A program made the position numbers and the translations under genes. The notes under the pieces were generated by a model. That model was not told the origin of the DNA. It saw nothing but the letters and a program-made list of their open reading frames with translations, and did no database searches. 64,000 bases of DNA from a virus. The DNA lies in IMG/VR virus record IMGVR_UViG_3300036861_001052, positions 1-64,000 of that record. The stretch is one strand, 5' to 3'. Positions 44,038 through 52,623 of the stretch are shown one piece after another (positions within the stretch are counted from its first letter, which is position 1; each line of letters begins with the position of its first letter).

Positions 44038-46116
44038 ATGAGTGACCCGGAGGTGCGGCTCGTCCTCTCCATGATCGTCCGGAACGAGTCCCGCGTCATC
44101 GATCGGTGCCTCGATAGCGCCCTCTCTATCGCGCAGGGCTTCGTCATCTCGGACACCGGCTCGACCGACGACACCAAAGAGCGCATCGCGCTAGCCGGAA
44201 AGCGGCACGAAGTGCCAGGGATCGTCGTCACCGATCCCTGGAAGAACTTCGGCTGGAACCGCACCCGCGCCGCGAATGCGACCCGGCGCTGGGTCAAGGA
44301 AAAATCCTGGGACCTTGACCATACCTACATGCTCCTGCTCGACGCGGACATGGTCCTTCGGGTGCTGCCGTCCTTCAAACGGCAAGCTCTTTCCGCCGTT
44401 TACTACCAGATCGAGCAGCGGAGCCCGAGTCTCTCCTGGCTAAACACACGGCTTTGCAGGCTTTCCCATAACTGGGAGGCCATTGGCGTGACGCACGAGT
44501 ACTGGGCGCCGGCCCCCAATGCGTCTCCTGAGCGCCTCGACTCCCTCTACATAGAAGACGTCGGCGACGGCGGCGCCAAGGGCGACAAGACCGCACGGGA
44601 CATACGCCTGCTCACCGACGGGCTCAAAGCCGAGCCGGACAACGTCCGCTACTACTTCTACCTCGCCCAGTCGTACTTCGATGTCGGTAACTACGCTGCG
44701 GCTCTTCCTCTCTATGAAGAGAGGCGGCGTCGCGGCGGATGGGCCGACGAGTGCTGGTACTCGCTCTTCAAGATGGGCCTCTGCGAGCTCCGGCTCGGCC
44801 ACGACCGAGAGGGCACGCGACTTTTGCACCAGGCGTTCGAGGAGAGACCCGGGCGCGCCGAGTCCGTCGCGCACCTCGCCCGCTTCTACAGAGAGCGGGG
44901 CTCGAATAACCTGGCGGTGCTCTTCGCGAGAGAGGCGCTTCGGATCCCAGTCTCGACCGAGAGCCTCTTTGTCGAGACGACCGCGCATCTGGAGATGCCG
45001 CTCGAAGATCTCGGGATCTCCGCCTACTACACGCCGCACAAGGACGAGGGCCGGCTCGCGTGCGCAAAGCTCCTGAGCCTGCCCGGCTCCAGGGAGTTTC
45101 ATAACCACATCCTTCGCTGCACGAGCTTCTATGCAAAGCCCATCGCGCCCCTCGCTGTGCGCAGGGGGACGTTCGCGATCCCGGAGGAGCTCCTGTCCGC
45201 GCCGGGGCCGTTTCTCGGGACCGAAGAGAACAAGACGCGGTACCTACCTAAAAATCCGTCCATTGCCCACCTTGGCCCCGGCTCCTCGCCCCTCGTCAGC
45301 GTGAATCTCGTAAACTACCACCACGAGCGCGGCGTCATCTTCGCGCCGAAGGATCCTGACGGCATCGTCCGCACCCGCAACGTAAACTTCGTCTGGGATC
45401 CCGTCCGCGCAGAGACAACCCATCTGCGAGAGTTCACTCCGTCGGAGTGGCCGGGCGGATGGGCAGCCGAGCCGCACGTCAGAGGTCTCGAGGATGTGCG
45501 ACTCTTCGCTCACCGTCAGCAAATATGGTTTACCGCAACGTGCTTTCATCCTCCGACGAAGCCAGGCTCACGCCATCTGTTCATCCCGAGCGTAGTCCTC
45601 GGTAAGCTCGGTCCCGCCGGCGTGGAGCATCTGACCGCGCTCACCTACGCCCGGGCCGGGCACTGCGAGAAGAATTGGCTCCCGTGGTCCAACGGAGAGC
45701 AGGTCTTCATGCTCTACGGCTACGATCCGCTCGTCGTGCTCGAGGTAGACGTCGTGACCGGCGTTGCGCGCGAGACCAGCCGGCGCTCACCAGGCCGTTC
45801 AGCTGCCTCCTGGCGCGGCGGCGCGCCGCCCGAAATCTCTCCATGGGGCAGGCTCGTGTTCATCGTGCACGAGGTCGCTCACTTCGACGACCGGCGCGTC
45901 TACATGCACCGCTTCGTCGAGCTCGACCGGGAGCGCTCGCTCTCTCGGTGTAGCCTTCCCTTCGTGATTGACCACGCGGGCGTCGAATACGTGGCCGGGC
46001 TCCTTTCGCTCGGAGAGACCGCGATCGTGACGTACGGACACGAAGAACGTGAAGCGCGGTGGGCCGAGTTTTCCTGGGAGGACATCGGCCGCTTACTCGG
46101 AGAAGACGCACTATGA
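44038..46116 (+). CDS. Three-part glycan enzyme: GT2 + TPR + glycosidase-like beta-propeller
   Basis: A 692-residue protein; ATG 44038 chosen behind the TATAAA box. Residues 1-200 are a GT2 domain (LVLSMIVRNESRVIDRCLDS, GFVISDTGSTDDTKER, MLLLDADM). Residues 210-330 are TPR-like helices (YYFYLAQSYFDVGNYAAALP, WYSLFKMGLCELRLGHDREG). Residues 390-690 resemble a five-bladed glycosidase propeller (RGLEDVRLFAHRQQIWFTAT, NWLPWSNGEQVFMLYGYDPL). The GT-TPR-propeller order is known in large bacterial and giant-virus glycan proteins. It would assemble or trim a glycan. Confidence 0.7.
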   Translation: MSDPEVRLVLSMIVRNESRVIDRCLDSALSIAQGFVISDTGSTDDTKERIALAGKRHEVPGIVVTDPWKNFGWNRTRAANATRRWVKEKSWDLDHTYMLLLDADMVLRVLPSFKRQALSAVYYQIEQRSPSLSWLNTRLCRLSHNWEAIGVTHEYWAPAPNASPERLDSLYIEDVGDGGAKGDKTARDIRLLTDGLKAEPDNVRYYFYLAQSYFDVGNYAAALPLYEERRRRGGWADECWYSLFKMGLCELRLGHDREGTRLLHQAFEERPGRAESVAHLARFYRERGSNNLAVLFAREALRIPVSTESLFVETTAHLEMPLEDLGISAYYTPHKDEGRLACAKLLSLPGSREFHNHILRCTSFYAKPIAPLAVRRGTFAIPEELLSAPGPFLGTEENKTRYLPKNPSIAHLGPGSSPLVSVNLVNYHHERGVIFAPKDPDGIVRTRNVNFVWDPVRAETTHLREFTPSEWPGGWAAEPHVRGLEDVRLFAHRQQIWFTATCFHPPTKPGSRHLFIPSVVLGKLGPAGVEHLTALTYARAGHCEKNWLPWSNGEQVFMLYGYDPLVVLEVDVVTGVARETSRRSPGRSAASWRGGAPPEISPWGRLVFIVHEVAHFDDRRVYMHRFVELDRERSLSRCSLPFVIDHAGVEYVAGLLSLGETAIVTYGHEEREARWAEFSWEDIGRLLGEDAL

Positions 46117-47468
46117 AGCTCGGCATCCCCACCCTGAACCAGTACGATTCCGTCCGGCGGCTCATCGAAAGCGCCGAGCGCGGTTCGATCGCGCCGGAGT
46201 CCTACATCGTCATCGACAACGGCGGCGGTTACCTGCCTGGCCCGCCGCTGTCCTCTGGTCGCGACGTCGAAGTCGTGCGCCCGGGAATCAATCTCGGCGT
46301 CGCCGCCTCCTGGAATCGCCTGCTCGACATGGCGGGGGACCACACCATCGCCATCTCGAATGACGACGTCGTCTTCGGCCCTGAGACGTTTCGGTCGCTC
46401 TTCGAGGCTTCCCAGCGCTTTCTCTTCGTCGGCGCGGTCGGCGGCTGGGCACTCTTCGCTCAGAGCCCCGAGTGCACGCGTCGCGTCGGCCACTACGACG
46501 AGCACTTTTACCCGGCCTACTACGAGGACTGCGACTACCTCCTCCGCATGCGGCGCGCGGGCGTAGAGTTTCACGACATAGGCTGGGCCGGGGCGACGCA
46601 CGACGGAGAGGCGACGACAAAGAGCGCCTCCGAGTCGGAGCGCGCGCTCATCGCCGAAGGTCGCTCCCGGAACTACTCCTATTTCGTGACCAAGTGGGGC
46701 ACGGACAGCCCCCGGTGGGGAAACCCCGACGTCAATAACTTCAAGGAGCCCTTCGACGGAAAGACTCCGGCGTACTGGTCGAACAGGCCGGAGACGCTCC
46801 CGACCAGTATGGAGGATCTCCGCACGGTCATCTCCCCCATGCGCTTCGACGTCCTGAACCTCATCGCCGATACGATCGGTGCCAAGCGCTACCTCGAGAT
46901 CGGAGTCTCCGACGGAGAGAGCATGCGCAAGGTGCACATCGACGAGCGCTGGGGCATCGATCCGAAGGCGCAGCTTTCCGGGGTCACTTCGTCGACGGTC
47001 TTCATCCCCCAGACCTCCGACTTCTTCTTCGCAAAGATTGCTCCGAATGTCGGTAAATTCGACCTCGTCTTCATCGACGGCGATCACCAGGCCGAGCAGG
47101 TCTACCGAGAAGTCAGAGCGGCGCTTCCTCTTCTCACCCAGAAGGGGGTCATCGTGCTCCACGACTGTAACCCCCACACCGAGGCCATGCAGGAAGTGCC
47201 GCACCGCTCCGGCTGGCAATGGACAGGCGACGTCTGGAAAGCGGTCGCGCGCCTGCGCGCAAGAGGAGAGTTCGTGCACGTCATCCCGGCAGACTTCGGC
47301 ATCGGCATCGTGCTCCCGAAGTCTCGGGGGCACGCCCCAGAGACGACCATCATGCCCTGTGAGTGGTTTCGCCTGCGCTACCAAGATCTCGAAGCCGACC
47401 GGGAGAACCTCCTCGGCCTGATTCGTCCTGGCGGCTGGGCCGACTGGATCCGCCGCTTCGTCGCCTGA
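46113..47468 (+). CDS. Glycosyltransferase-methyltransferase fusion
   Basis: A 451-residue protein starting at ATG 46113 (ATGA overlap). Residues 1-230 are a GT2-like fold (IPTLNQYDSVRRLIESAER, NLGVAASWNRLLDMAGDHTI, ISNDDVVFGPETFRSLF, YYEDCDYLLRMRRAGV). Residues 255-440 are a class I methyltransferase (RYLEIGVSDGESMRKVHIDE, FDLVFIDGDHQAEQVYREV, VIVLHDCNPHTEAMQEV). It could add and cap a sugar in one protein. The gene pair at 44038 and here is coupled. Confidence 0.75.
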   Translation: MKLGIPTLNQYDSVRRLIESAERGSIAPESYIVIDNGGGYLPGPPLSSGRDVEVVRPGINLGVAASWNRLLDMAGDHTIAISNDDVVFGPETFRSLFEASQRFLFVGAVGGWALFAQSPECTRRVGHYDEHFYPAYYEDCDYLLRMRRAGVEFHDIGWAGATHDGEATTKSASESERALIAEGRSRNYSYFVTKWGTDSPRWGNPDVNNFKEPFDGKTPAYWSNRPETLPTSMEDLRTVISPMRFDVLNLIADTIGAKRYLEIGVSDGESMRKVHIDERWGIDPKAQLSGVTSSTVFIPQTSDFFFAKIAPNVGKFDLVFIDGDHQAEQVYREVRAALPLLTQKGVIVLHDCNPHTEAMQEVPHRSGWQWTGDVWKAVARLRARGEFVHVIPADFGIGIVLPKSRGHAPETTIMPCEWFRLRYQDLEADRENLLGLIRPGGWADWIRRFVA

Positions 47469-47469
47469 C

Positions 47470-47673
47470 ATGATCGATCCGGAGAAAAGAAAGGCCGACT
47501 ACTACGCGCGCAAATGCTCCGGGCGCTGCGTCGTGTACGGCTGCCCCAACCCTCAAGCAGAAACGTTCCGGTGCGCCCATCACCAAGAGCTCAGTCGGCT
47601 GCATTCGCGCCGGCACAATCAAAGGAAACGACATGGCCGTTCCTCTCGTGCTTCAGTGGTCGATTCATTCTAG
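47470..47673 (+). CDS. Small Cys/His-rich protein
   Basis: A 67-residue protein from ATG 47470. CSGRCVVYGCPNPQAETFRC, AHHQELSRLHSRRH suggests a small zinc knuckle followed by a basic helix. It overlaps the next gene by 41 bases in another frame. Possibly DNA binding; unknown. Confidence 0.5.
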   Translation: MIDPEKRKADYYARKCSGRCVVYGCPNPQAETFRCAHHQELSRLHSRRHNQRKRHGRSSRASVVDSF

Positions 47674-47827
47674 AGACGCCTCCATGGCTTTGGAGCGGCT
47701 CGTGTGGTGGCTCTATCCCTGGAAAAACCCGCCGTACTTGAGCCCGCTCAAGCGGCACCTCGAATTCCTCAAACCGCAGAAGGAAGACGACGAGTCAGCT
47801 AAAGCTTTACCTGGCTCTGTCGAGTAG
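47633..47827 (+). CDS. Hypothetical small protein
   Basis: A 64-residue protein. AAAGGAAACG lies just upstream of ATG 47633, a good ribosome site that supports translation inside the previous gene. The product reads LERLVWWLYPWKNPPYLSPL in the middle and ends acidic. It overlaps the convergent leftward gene by 21 bases. No family recognised. Confidence 0.5.
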   Translation: MAVPLVLQWSIHSRDASMALERLVWWLYPWKNPPYLSPLKRHLEFLKPQKEDDESAKALPGSVE

Positions 47828-48169
47828 CTTGTAGGAGCGATCCACGCGCTTACTGCGCGGCGCCTTCTTATTCCGCAGAGCCTTGCAGGCGCAGGCCTCT
47901 ATCTTCACCTGCTTCTTCAGCCAGCGCGCCGCGTAGGTCTCCATGTACTCCTGAGCACGACGGAGGTCGGGAAACTTGCCGGCGTAGTCGTGCCCGTGAT
48001 CTCCGAGAAAGCCTTCCGGCCCCTCATTGGCTCCCTCGACCACCAAGACGTGCCAGTCGCCGTCTCGTTCGTTGGTCGACATGACAAGCCGGCGGTCCTT
48101 GTGGTGAAGCACGCATGCAACCTGAGCCGACACTACCCAGATCATCGGCAGACGCCTGATAAGCTTCAT
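47807..48169 (-). CDS. Last gene of the long leftward operon; hypothetical
   Basis: A 120-residue protein from ATG 48169, overlapping the nuclease-like gene stop (ATGA). Its N-terminus is weakly hydrophobic (LIRRLPMIWVVSAQVACVLH). The centre reads HVLVVEGANEGPEGFLGDHG and YAGKFPDLRRAQEYMETYA. The basic C-terminus contains two cysteines (EACACKAL). It is the last leftward gene and meets 47827 convergently. Confidence 0.5.
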   Translation of the reverse strand: MKLIRRLPMIWVVSAQVACVLHHKDRRLVMSTNERDGDWHVLVVEGANEGPEGFLGDHGHDYAGKFPDLRRAQEYMETYAARWLKKQVKIEACACKALRNKKAPRSKRVDRSYKLLDRAR

Positions 48170-48969
48170 TCTGCTGCCTCGCTCTCTTTCTCTTCCGGAG
48201 GACAAATCTTGACGAGGGCCTCGATGTCCTCCGCGATGTGTGCCATCCGGTGCTTGTAAACGCTCTCTTCGGCCCGGAGAGTCGCGATGGCGCTCGTCCG
48301 ATAGGCGCGATTCGTGAGAGCGCGTACGGCCTCGCCTACGTCTCCGTGCGCCCACGTGTCGATCATGACGCCCGACTTCTTCTGGAAGGTTTCGACCCTT
48401 TCGCGAAGTCTGTCTCGCTCCTCTTCGAGCCGCTCGATGCGCCGCGCGAGCTCTCCGTGACCGTCCTTTGCCCCCTCTTCCTTGCCCTCGCTCCGCTCAC
48501 GGCGGAGAAGGTCGTCGAATGCCTCGCCGTGCCGCCTGAGGATCGCCGCCACGAACGACTTCGTGAGCGGCTTCGGGCTGAGCTCCGGCGCCTTGACGAC
48601 GATCTTCGCCTTCCTTGCCTCGCTCACCTCGTAGAGCCCCCAGGTCGGGGGGAGCTCGTCCGGCGCGATGAGCCCAGCCGGGGCAGCGATCCACCACCTG
48701 TCGCAGAACGACTGGATCTCCTCCGCCTTCTTCGGGTTTTTGAGCTCACGCTTCCAGTCGGCGCGGTCGACCTTGATCTCGAAGCCGTGCACCAAAAGAC
48801 CTCGTGACGGCCAGATCCCCATGACGATCGCGTCCGCCCAGCGCCGTTGAGTCCATCCGACTCCGTTACCGACCTGCTCGAAGAGCGCGTACGCCGGAGA
48901 CGGAAACTCTGCCCTGAGGGCCGCGATGCAGCCCACCGCCGAGACATCGGCCACTTCTCGGTTTTTCAT
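48166..48969 (-). CDS. PD-(D/E)xK nuclease-like protein (MmcB-related)
   Basis: A 267-residue protein. WTQRRWADAIVMGIWPSRGL, VHGFEIKVDRADWKRELKN and SFCDRWWIAAPAGLI follow the Asp, then Glu-x-Lys pattern of restriction-like folds, similar to the MmcB/DNA-repair nuclease family. The second half is a long coiled coil (RRIERLEEERDRLRERVETF) and a helical tail. Such proteins may process or bind DNA in the early phase. Active-site geometry is plausible but untested. Confidence 0.65.
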   Translation of the reverse strand: MKNREVADVSAVGCIAALRAEFPSPAYALFEQVGNGVGWTQRRWADAIVMGIWPSRGLLVHGFEIKVDRADWKRELKNPKKAEEIQSFCDRWWIAAPAGLIAPDELPPTWGLYEVSEARKAKIVVKAPELSPKPLTKSFVAAILRRHGEAFDDLLRRERSEGKEEGAKDGHGELARRIERLEEERDRLRERVETFQKKSGVMIDTWAHGDVGEAVRALTNRAYRTSAIATLRAEESVYKHRMAHIAEDIEALVKICPPEEKESEAAE

Positions 48970-49226
48970 TGTTCCCCGAGGGGTTCAGGGTCGATGCCGC
49001 TACCCTCGCAGCGAGCGCAGGGATCTTCGTTCCCAGCCGGCACTCCGTAGCACCAAGAGCACGCCTCGCGAGCCACGGCGCTGACGGCGTAGTCGAGCAC
49101 GACTGGATTGCGCTTCTCGAAGAGGGCCATCGCATCCTTCGCGTCTTCCGCGTCGATGATGCACCGCATGTACCCTTGCCACGAAAACAGGTAGCGCCGT
49201 AGACTCGTCTTCTTTCTGTAGATCAC
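48966..49226 (-). CDS. DnaJ-type zinc-finger-like small protein
   Basis: An 86-residue protein from GTG 49226, sharing a base with the upstream TAG. The N-terminal half is YRKKTSLRRYLFSWQGYM and helical. The C-terminal half has ACSWCYGVPAGNEDPCARC, a CxxC pair in a glycine-rich context like DnaJ fingers. It may bind zinc. Function unknown. Confidence 0.6.
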   Translation of the reverse strand: MIYRKKTSLRRYLFSWQGYMRCIIDAEDAKDAMALFEKRNPVVLDYAVSAVAREACSWCYGVPAGNEDPCARCEGSGIDPEPLGEQ

Positions 49227-49501
49227 TACGCCGCTCTCCTTTGCGTCTCGAACCACTCTTCTTCTTTGGCCCTCTCTCGCTCTTCCTTCCGCCACTTCCA
49301 CCAGCCGTAGCAGTTGATGCAGAAGAACGTGACGGCGTTCAGGATGATGGGCTTACTCCCAAGCTGCACGCCGTAGAGGCCCCAGCTCACGATGGCCACG
49401 ATGCGGATCACCCAGCCCGAGCGCCACTTCCAGGCAAGCATCATGTTGCCGGCGACGTTCAAGGCAAAAGAGAGGAAGCCGTTTGCGTCCGCGAAGGTCA
49501 C
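49226..49501 (-). CDS. Small polytopic membrane protein (PnuC/SemiSWEET-like)
   Basis: A 91-residue protein from GTG 49501 (GTGA overlap). Three hydrophobic stretches (LSFALNVAGNMMLAWKWR, IRIVAIVSWGLYGVQLG, NAVTFFCINCYGWWKW) are spaced like small membrane proteins with 'W..yG.....p....N...f..n.yg..kW', which resembles the PnuC/SemiSWEET pattern. Small phage membrane proteins of this type are common but uncharacterised. Confidence 0.6.
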   Translation of the reverse strand: MTFADANGFLSFALNVAGNMMLAWKWRSGWVIRIVAIVSWGLYGVQLGSKPIILNAVTFFCINCYGWWKWRKEERERAKEEEWFETQRRAA

Positions 49502-49896
49502 GGGGCCGCCTTCCGGTCGACAGGGAAGAGGGGGCGCTTGATATCGCGGCGCGCCGGCGCGCGCGTGAGTCGTTCTAGCGCGCGCTCGGGCGCCGGCGGC
49601 GGCAGGTCTGCCGCGACGAGCGTCACCGGCAGAGGCGTGCACTTCACCGGGGCCGGCAGGCTCGGCACTCGGAGAGCCGGGCGCCCCGCGGCCGCCCCCA
49701 CCAGGAACGCTACCGCCACGGCGGCGACAGCGATCCAGTATCGCTTTTTCACCGGTTTCGGAGCGAGGAGGGCGTTCATGGCGGCGGGATGGAGGCGCAC
49801 GGTCGCTTTGACGTCGTCGCGAGTTACCGAGACGGGCGGACCGAGAAAAGATCCCCTGGCGCGGCTCATCACGTCCGCCTTGACCGTCTTCTTCAT
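49498..49896 (-). CDS. Single-pass membrane protein
   Basis: A 132-residue protein from ATG 49896. Residues 50-70 (KRYWIAVAAVAVAFLVGAAA) are a membrane helix. Upstream is a basic soluble segment; downstream a Pro-rich, probably disordered region (PSLPAPVKCTPLPVTLVAAD). No family known. It overlaps the next gene upstream by four bases. Confidence 0.55.
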   Translation of the reverse strand: MKKTVKADVMSRARGSFLGPPVSVTRDDVKATVRLHPAAMNALLAPKPVKKRYWIAVAAVAVAFLVGAAAGRPALRVPSLPAPVKCTPLPVTLVAADLPPPAPERALERLTRAPARRDIKRPLFPVDRKAAP

Positions 49897-50291
49897 AGGC
49901 CCTGCTTTCTCGCCCACTCGGCCCACGGCGTGTCCCGAAGGGAGAGATCGTCTCCGTGCTCGTCGCAGTAGGCGACCTGGCGGGCGATCCACTTCGTGCC
50001 GATCTTCACGCACCCCGACCAGGAGCACCGGGGGATCGTCTCGACGAGCGCGAGGAGCTCGGCCGTCCCCTGAGCGCTGTGCTCGTCCAGCACGGCGAGC
50101 ACCGCCGGCACGCAGTGGTGAAAGGCCTCGGCGATGTCCTGCGCGCACGTGTTGCAGAATCCGGGCTCTTGATCCGAGTCGTCCTTCCGATGAAACAGGC
50201 ACCGGCAGCGAAGACACGAGTCCGGCTCTTCGTCGTTCGGGGGGCCGATCGAGGCGTGGACCCGACGCAGGCGCTCTGCGCAGTCGTTCAT
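49893..50291 (-). CDS. Multi-cysteine hypothetical protein
   Basis: A 132-residue protein from ATG 50291. Cysteines fall in pairs: SCLRCRCLFH, FCNTCAQ, HHCVPA, RCSWSGC and YCDEHG, suggesting one or two zinc sites of treble-clef type. It may bind nucleic acid or another protein. Overlaps its neighbours by ATGA. Confidence 0.55.
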   Translation of the reverse strand: MNDCAERLRRVHASIGPPNDEEPDSCLRCRCLFHRKDDSDQEPGFCNTCAQDIAEAFHHCVPAVLAVLDEHSAQGTAELLALVETIPRCSWSGCVKIGTKWIARQVAYCDEHGDDLSLRDTPWAEWARKQGL

Positions 50292-51016
50292 GTGGCGGGA
50301 CCTTGTCGCTTGTCGCTGTACTCGGCTCGCACCTGCCGTAGCACGGCGTAGAGCCCTTCGGTCATGCTGAGCAGCGTGTCTCCCGCTTTGGCGCGCAAAA
50401 TTGCATCCACGACATCCGTAGCCCGAATGAGGACCGCTTTGGCCAGGTTTCCGAGAGCAATAGGTCCTCCCGGCCACCGCCACTCACCGCTCTTCCAGGG
50501 GACGTGACCCCATGGGTCCAGCACAAGGTCGCTCCCCTTCGTAGGCTCGGGAGGCTCCGTAAGATCCAGGATTCGATTGTCACGCTCCTCGAGCTTCCGC
50601 CCGAGCACGACGGCGAGGGTTCCGAGCGCACTCCGGAGGTCGTCATTGTCCAGCCGGAGCCTGTCCACGTACCGGCTCACCTCGTCCTGGAGCTCCCGGA
50701 ACCAAGTGACGCCCTTCACCGTCTCCCAGCGCTCGCCCATGGGCGGCGTCCGGAGCTTCTGTTTCATCGCCTCCACGTCGTGGTGCCGCGGCTCGTTATA
50801 ACTGCTCTGCCGCGTCCAGCAGCTCCGATGCAGACCGGACCATCGGTGCTGCGCGTTGCCGGGCAGGCTCACCAGGTACTCCACGGGCTCGCCGACCCGG
50901 CGAAGCGACGCGTCGTGACGCGGCAGCTCACAGAAGAGGCACGTGCACCAGACGTCCTCGCCTTCTGCCGGCCTCACCTTGAGGACCAAGGGAGGCGTCA
51001 ACTCGCCCTCGCTCAC
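50288..51016 (-). CDS. Hypothetical protein with central coiled coil
   Basis: A 242-residue protein from GTG 51016 (GTGA overlap). The N-terminal 65 residues have CTCLFCELPRHD, and LHRSCWTRQ, a possible zinc pair. Residues 95-150 are helical with coiled-coil character (WFRELQDEVSRYVDRLRLDN). The C-terminal part is helical (LLSMTEGLYAVLRQVRAEYS). No family recognised. Confidence 0.5.
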   Translation of the reverse strand: MSEGELTPPLVLKVRPAEGEDVWCTCLFCELPRHDASLRRVGEPVEYLVSLPGNAQHRWSGLHRSCWTRQSSYNEPRHHDVEAMKQKLRTPPMGERWETVKGVTWFRELQDEVSRYVDRLRLDNDDLRSALGTLAVVLGRKLEERDNRILDLTEPPEPTKGSDLVLDPWGHVPWKSGEWRWPGGPIALGNLAKAVLIRATDVVDAILRAKAGDTLLSMTEGLYAVLRQVRAEYSDKRQGPAT

Positions 51017-51369
51017 TTGAGTCCCTCCGAGATCGGAGGAAACTTCGGATCCATGCTCCAGGCGATCGCCTCTTTCTTCAAGCAGACGACGGTCGGACCA
51101 AACCCCATCACGGCCACGTACCCGTAGTGCTCGCAGGTCTCGATCGCTTTCCACTTCCTTTCGTACGCCCGGTCGAACTCAGCGTCCGACCCCGAATCTG
51201 ACGGCGGTCGCGCCGCAGCGCTCGCCGGCGCCCCCACCCTCGCCGCCACGGCGGACGGCAGCGACATCGGCACCGCGCTCGGGCTCTTTCTTGGAGCCTC
51301 ACGCGCGTTGCAAGAGACGAGCACGAGGAGGACCGCCACGTGGCGCTCGGTCATATTGAATGGATTCAT
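51013..51369 (-). CDS. Lipoprotein-like small protein
   Basis: A 118-residue protein; ATG 51369 is preferred over TTG 51387. An N-terminal hydrophobic run (HVAVLLVLVSCNA) ends in a lipobox-like LVSC, so it could be a lipoprotein. A Pro/Ala/Ser linker leads to a C-terminal domain (CEHYGYVAVMGFGPTVVCLK) with two cysteines. Possibly a superinfection-exclusion or spanin-like outer-membrane protein; inferred. Confidence 0.55.
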   Translation of the reverse strand: MNPFNMTERHVAVLLVLVSCNAREAPRKSPSAVPMSLPSAVAARVGAPASAAARPPSDSGSDAEFDRAYERKWKAIETCEHYGYVAVMGFGPTVVCLKKEAIAWSMDPKFPPISEGLK

Positions 51370-51373
51370 CGGT

Positions 51374-52216
51374 TTACTTTTCTGCAACGAGTACGCTCAC
51401 TCCGACTTTGCCGTCCGCATGCTGCTCGACTCGGAAGGCCCACGAGCGCGGGGGATCCCCGAGTCGCATGGCCCGCACGTAGCCGAGCTTGAAGTCCTCG
51501 CTGCTTAAGAGAGTCGACGCCTCGATCAGGGCCGGCTCCGGGATCTCGCTCGGCATCGCGCGCCGAAACCCCTTCACCGGCGACTTGTCCGGGCGCTTCT
51601 GCATCCGCGTGAGCCACTTGTCCGCGCGGCCCCACGCCCTATCGTCGGGCTTACAATTGCCTCCGCTCCCGTACCCCATGAACGTCGCCGCCACGCGCTC
51701 CCGGCTCGCTCGCTGCCCGATCCAGACGCCGCATTGCTTCGCGACCGAGACCCAGACGCGCGCCGTCGCGTCCGCGCACCTCGCCGTGCTCTCCTCGTCC
51801 GTGCCCGAGAGGGTCTTCCACTCGTCCTCCGGTACGAGCCTGGACGCATGGATCTGACCGAGACACTTGGCGAGGCCGCGGTCCTCGTTCCAGACGGGGT
51901 GGCCGGTGCCGGCATGGATCCTTTCGTCGAACCTGGTCTCTTCGTTCGTGAGGATGAGGATCGCCATCGCGAGCTCGCTTCCCGTCCAGCCCTTACCGTC
52001 TGCGTACGGTACGACCGCGTGGGCAAAGCCACGGGACAGCCTCTCGAGCCGAGCAAGCTCCTCGCTTTCGGTCTCCCCTGGAGCATGCGAGCGGGGCAAT
52101 TCCCGCGCCGTTTCGAAGAGCCACCGTGCGAGGGGCTCTTCGTGGGTCGCATGCGCGGGGATCCCGATCCCTAGAATCAAGCAGACACTGACCATGAAGA
52201 GTCTCAGTCGAGTCAT
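51374..52216 (-). CDS. Secreted lysozyme-like or transglycosylase-like protein
   Basis: A 280-residue protein from ATG 52216, with a signal peptide (LFMVSVCLILGIGIPAHA). A candidate catalytic Glu sits in ILTNEETRFDERIH, followed by RGLAKCLGQIHASRL and VAATFMGYGSGGN, an order similar to SLT-type lysozyme folds but without the exact GLMQ consensus. It would act in the periplasm. This is one of several murein-active genes in the window. Confidence 0.6.
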   Translation of the reverse strand: MTRLRLFMVSVCLILGIGIPAHATHEEPLARWLFETARELPRSHAPGETESEELARLERLSRGFAHAVVPYADGKGWTGSELAMAILILTNEETRFDERIHAGTGHPVWNEDRGLAKCLGQIHASRLVPEDEWKTLSGTDEESTARCADATARVWVSVAKQCGVWIGQRASRERVAATFMGYGSGGNCKPDDRAWGRADKWLTRMQKRPDKSPVKGFRRAMPSEIPEPALIEASTLLSSEDFKLGYVRAMRLGDPPRSWAFRVEQHADGKVGVSVLVAEK

Positions 52217-52290
52217 GATGCACACCTCGCCGCAAAGCCTGGCATAGGGGCCCATGCCCTGTCTAGATTCCGGCACAAGACCAAGAGCTC

Positions 52291-52623
52291 TCATGATTTT
52301 TCTTTGATGTCGTCGAGCACGTGCTCGGGCGCGATGTCCGTGCGGTGAGAGTGCTCGATGGCCAGATGCAAGTCCCTGCCGAGCGCGCGCCGGGCGCGCA
52401 CTTCTCCGATGAGCCGCCGGAGAACGCTCGGTCGCGGCAGCTGGCCGGTCCAGTTGTCGTTCTCGTGGTCGCTCTTCTCGAGCATCTTATCCATCTCGAT
52501 GAGCTCGCTTTCTTTCAGCGCGCCGAAGATGCGGCCGCAGGCGCTGCAGCGGTTCTTGCCGTGCGACATCGCGTCGAGCGGGCTGTCGTGCATGCTGCAC
52601 ATGGGGCAAGTTTTCCGGCTCAT
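52291..52623 (-). CDS. Zinc-ribbon protein
   Basis: A 110-residue protein from ATG 52623. TCPMCSMHDSPLDAMSHGKN, then CSACGRIFG, gives two CxxC pairs within the first 32 residues. A helical middle (SELIEMDKMLEKSDHENDNW) and a basic region follow. It overlaps 52620-53009 by four bases. Function unknown. Confidence 0.6.
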   Translation of the reverse strand: MSRKTCPMCSMHDSPLDAMSHGKNRCSACGRIFGALKESELIEMDKMLEKSDHENDNWTGQLPRPSVLRRLIGEVRARRALGRDLHLAIEHSHRTDIAPEHVLDDIKEKS

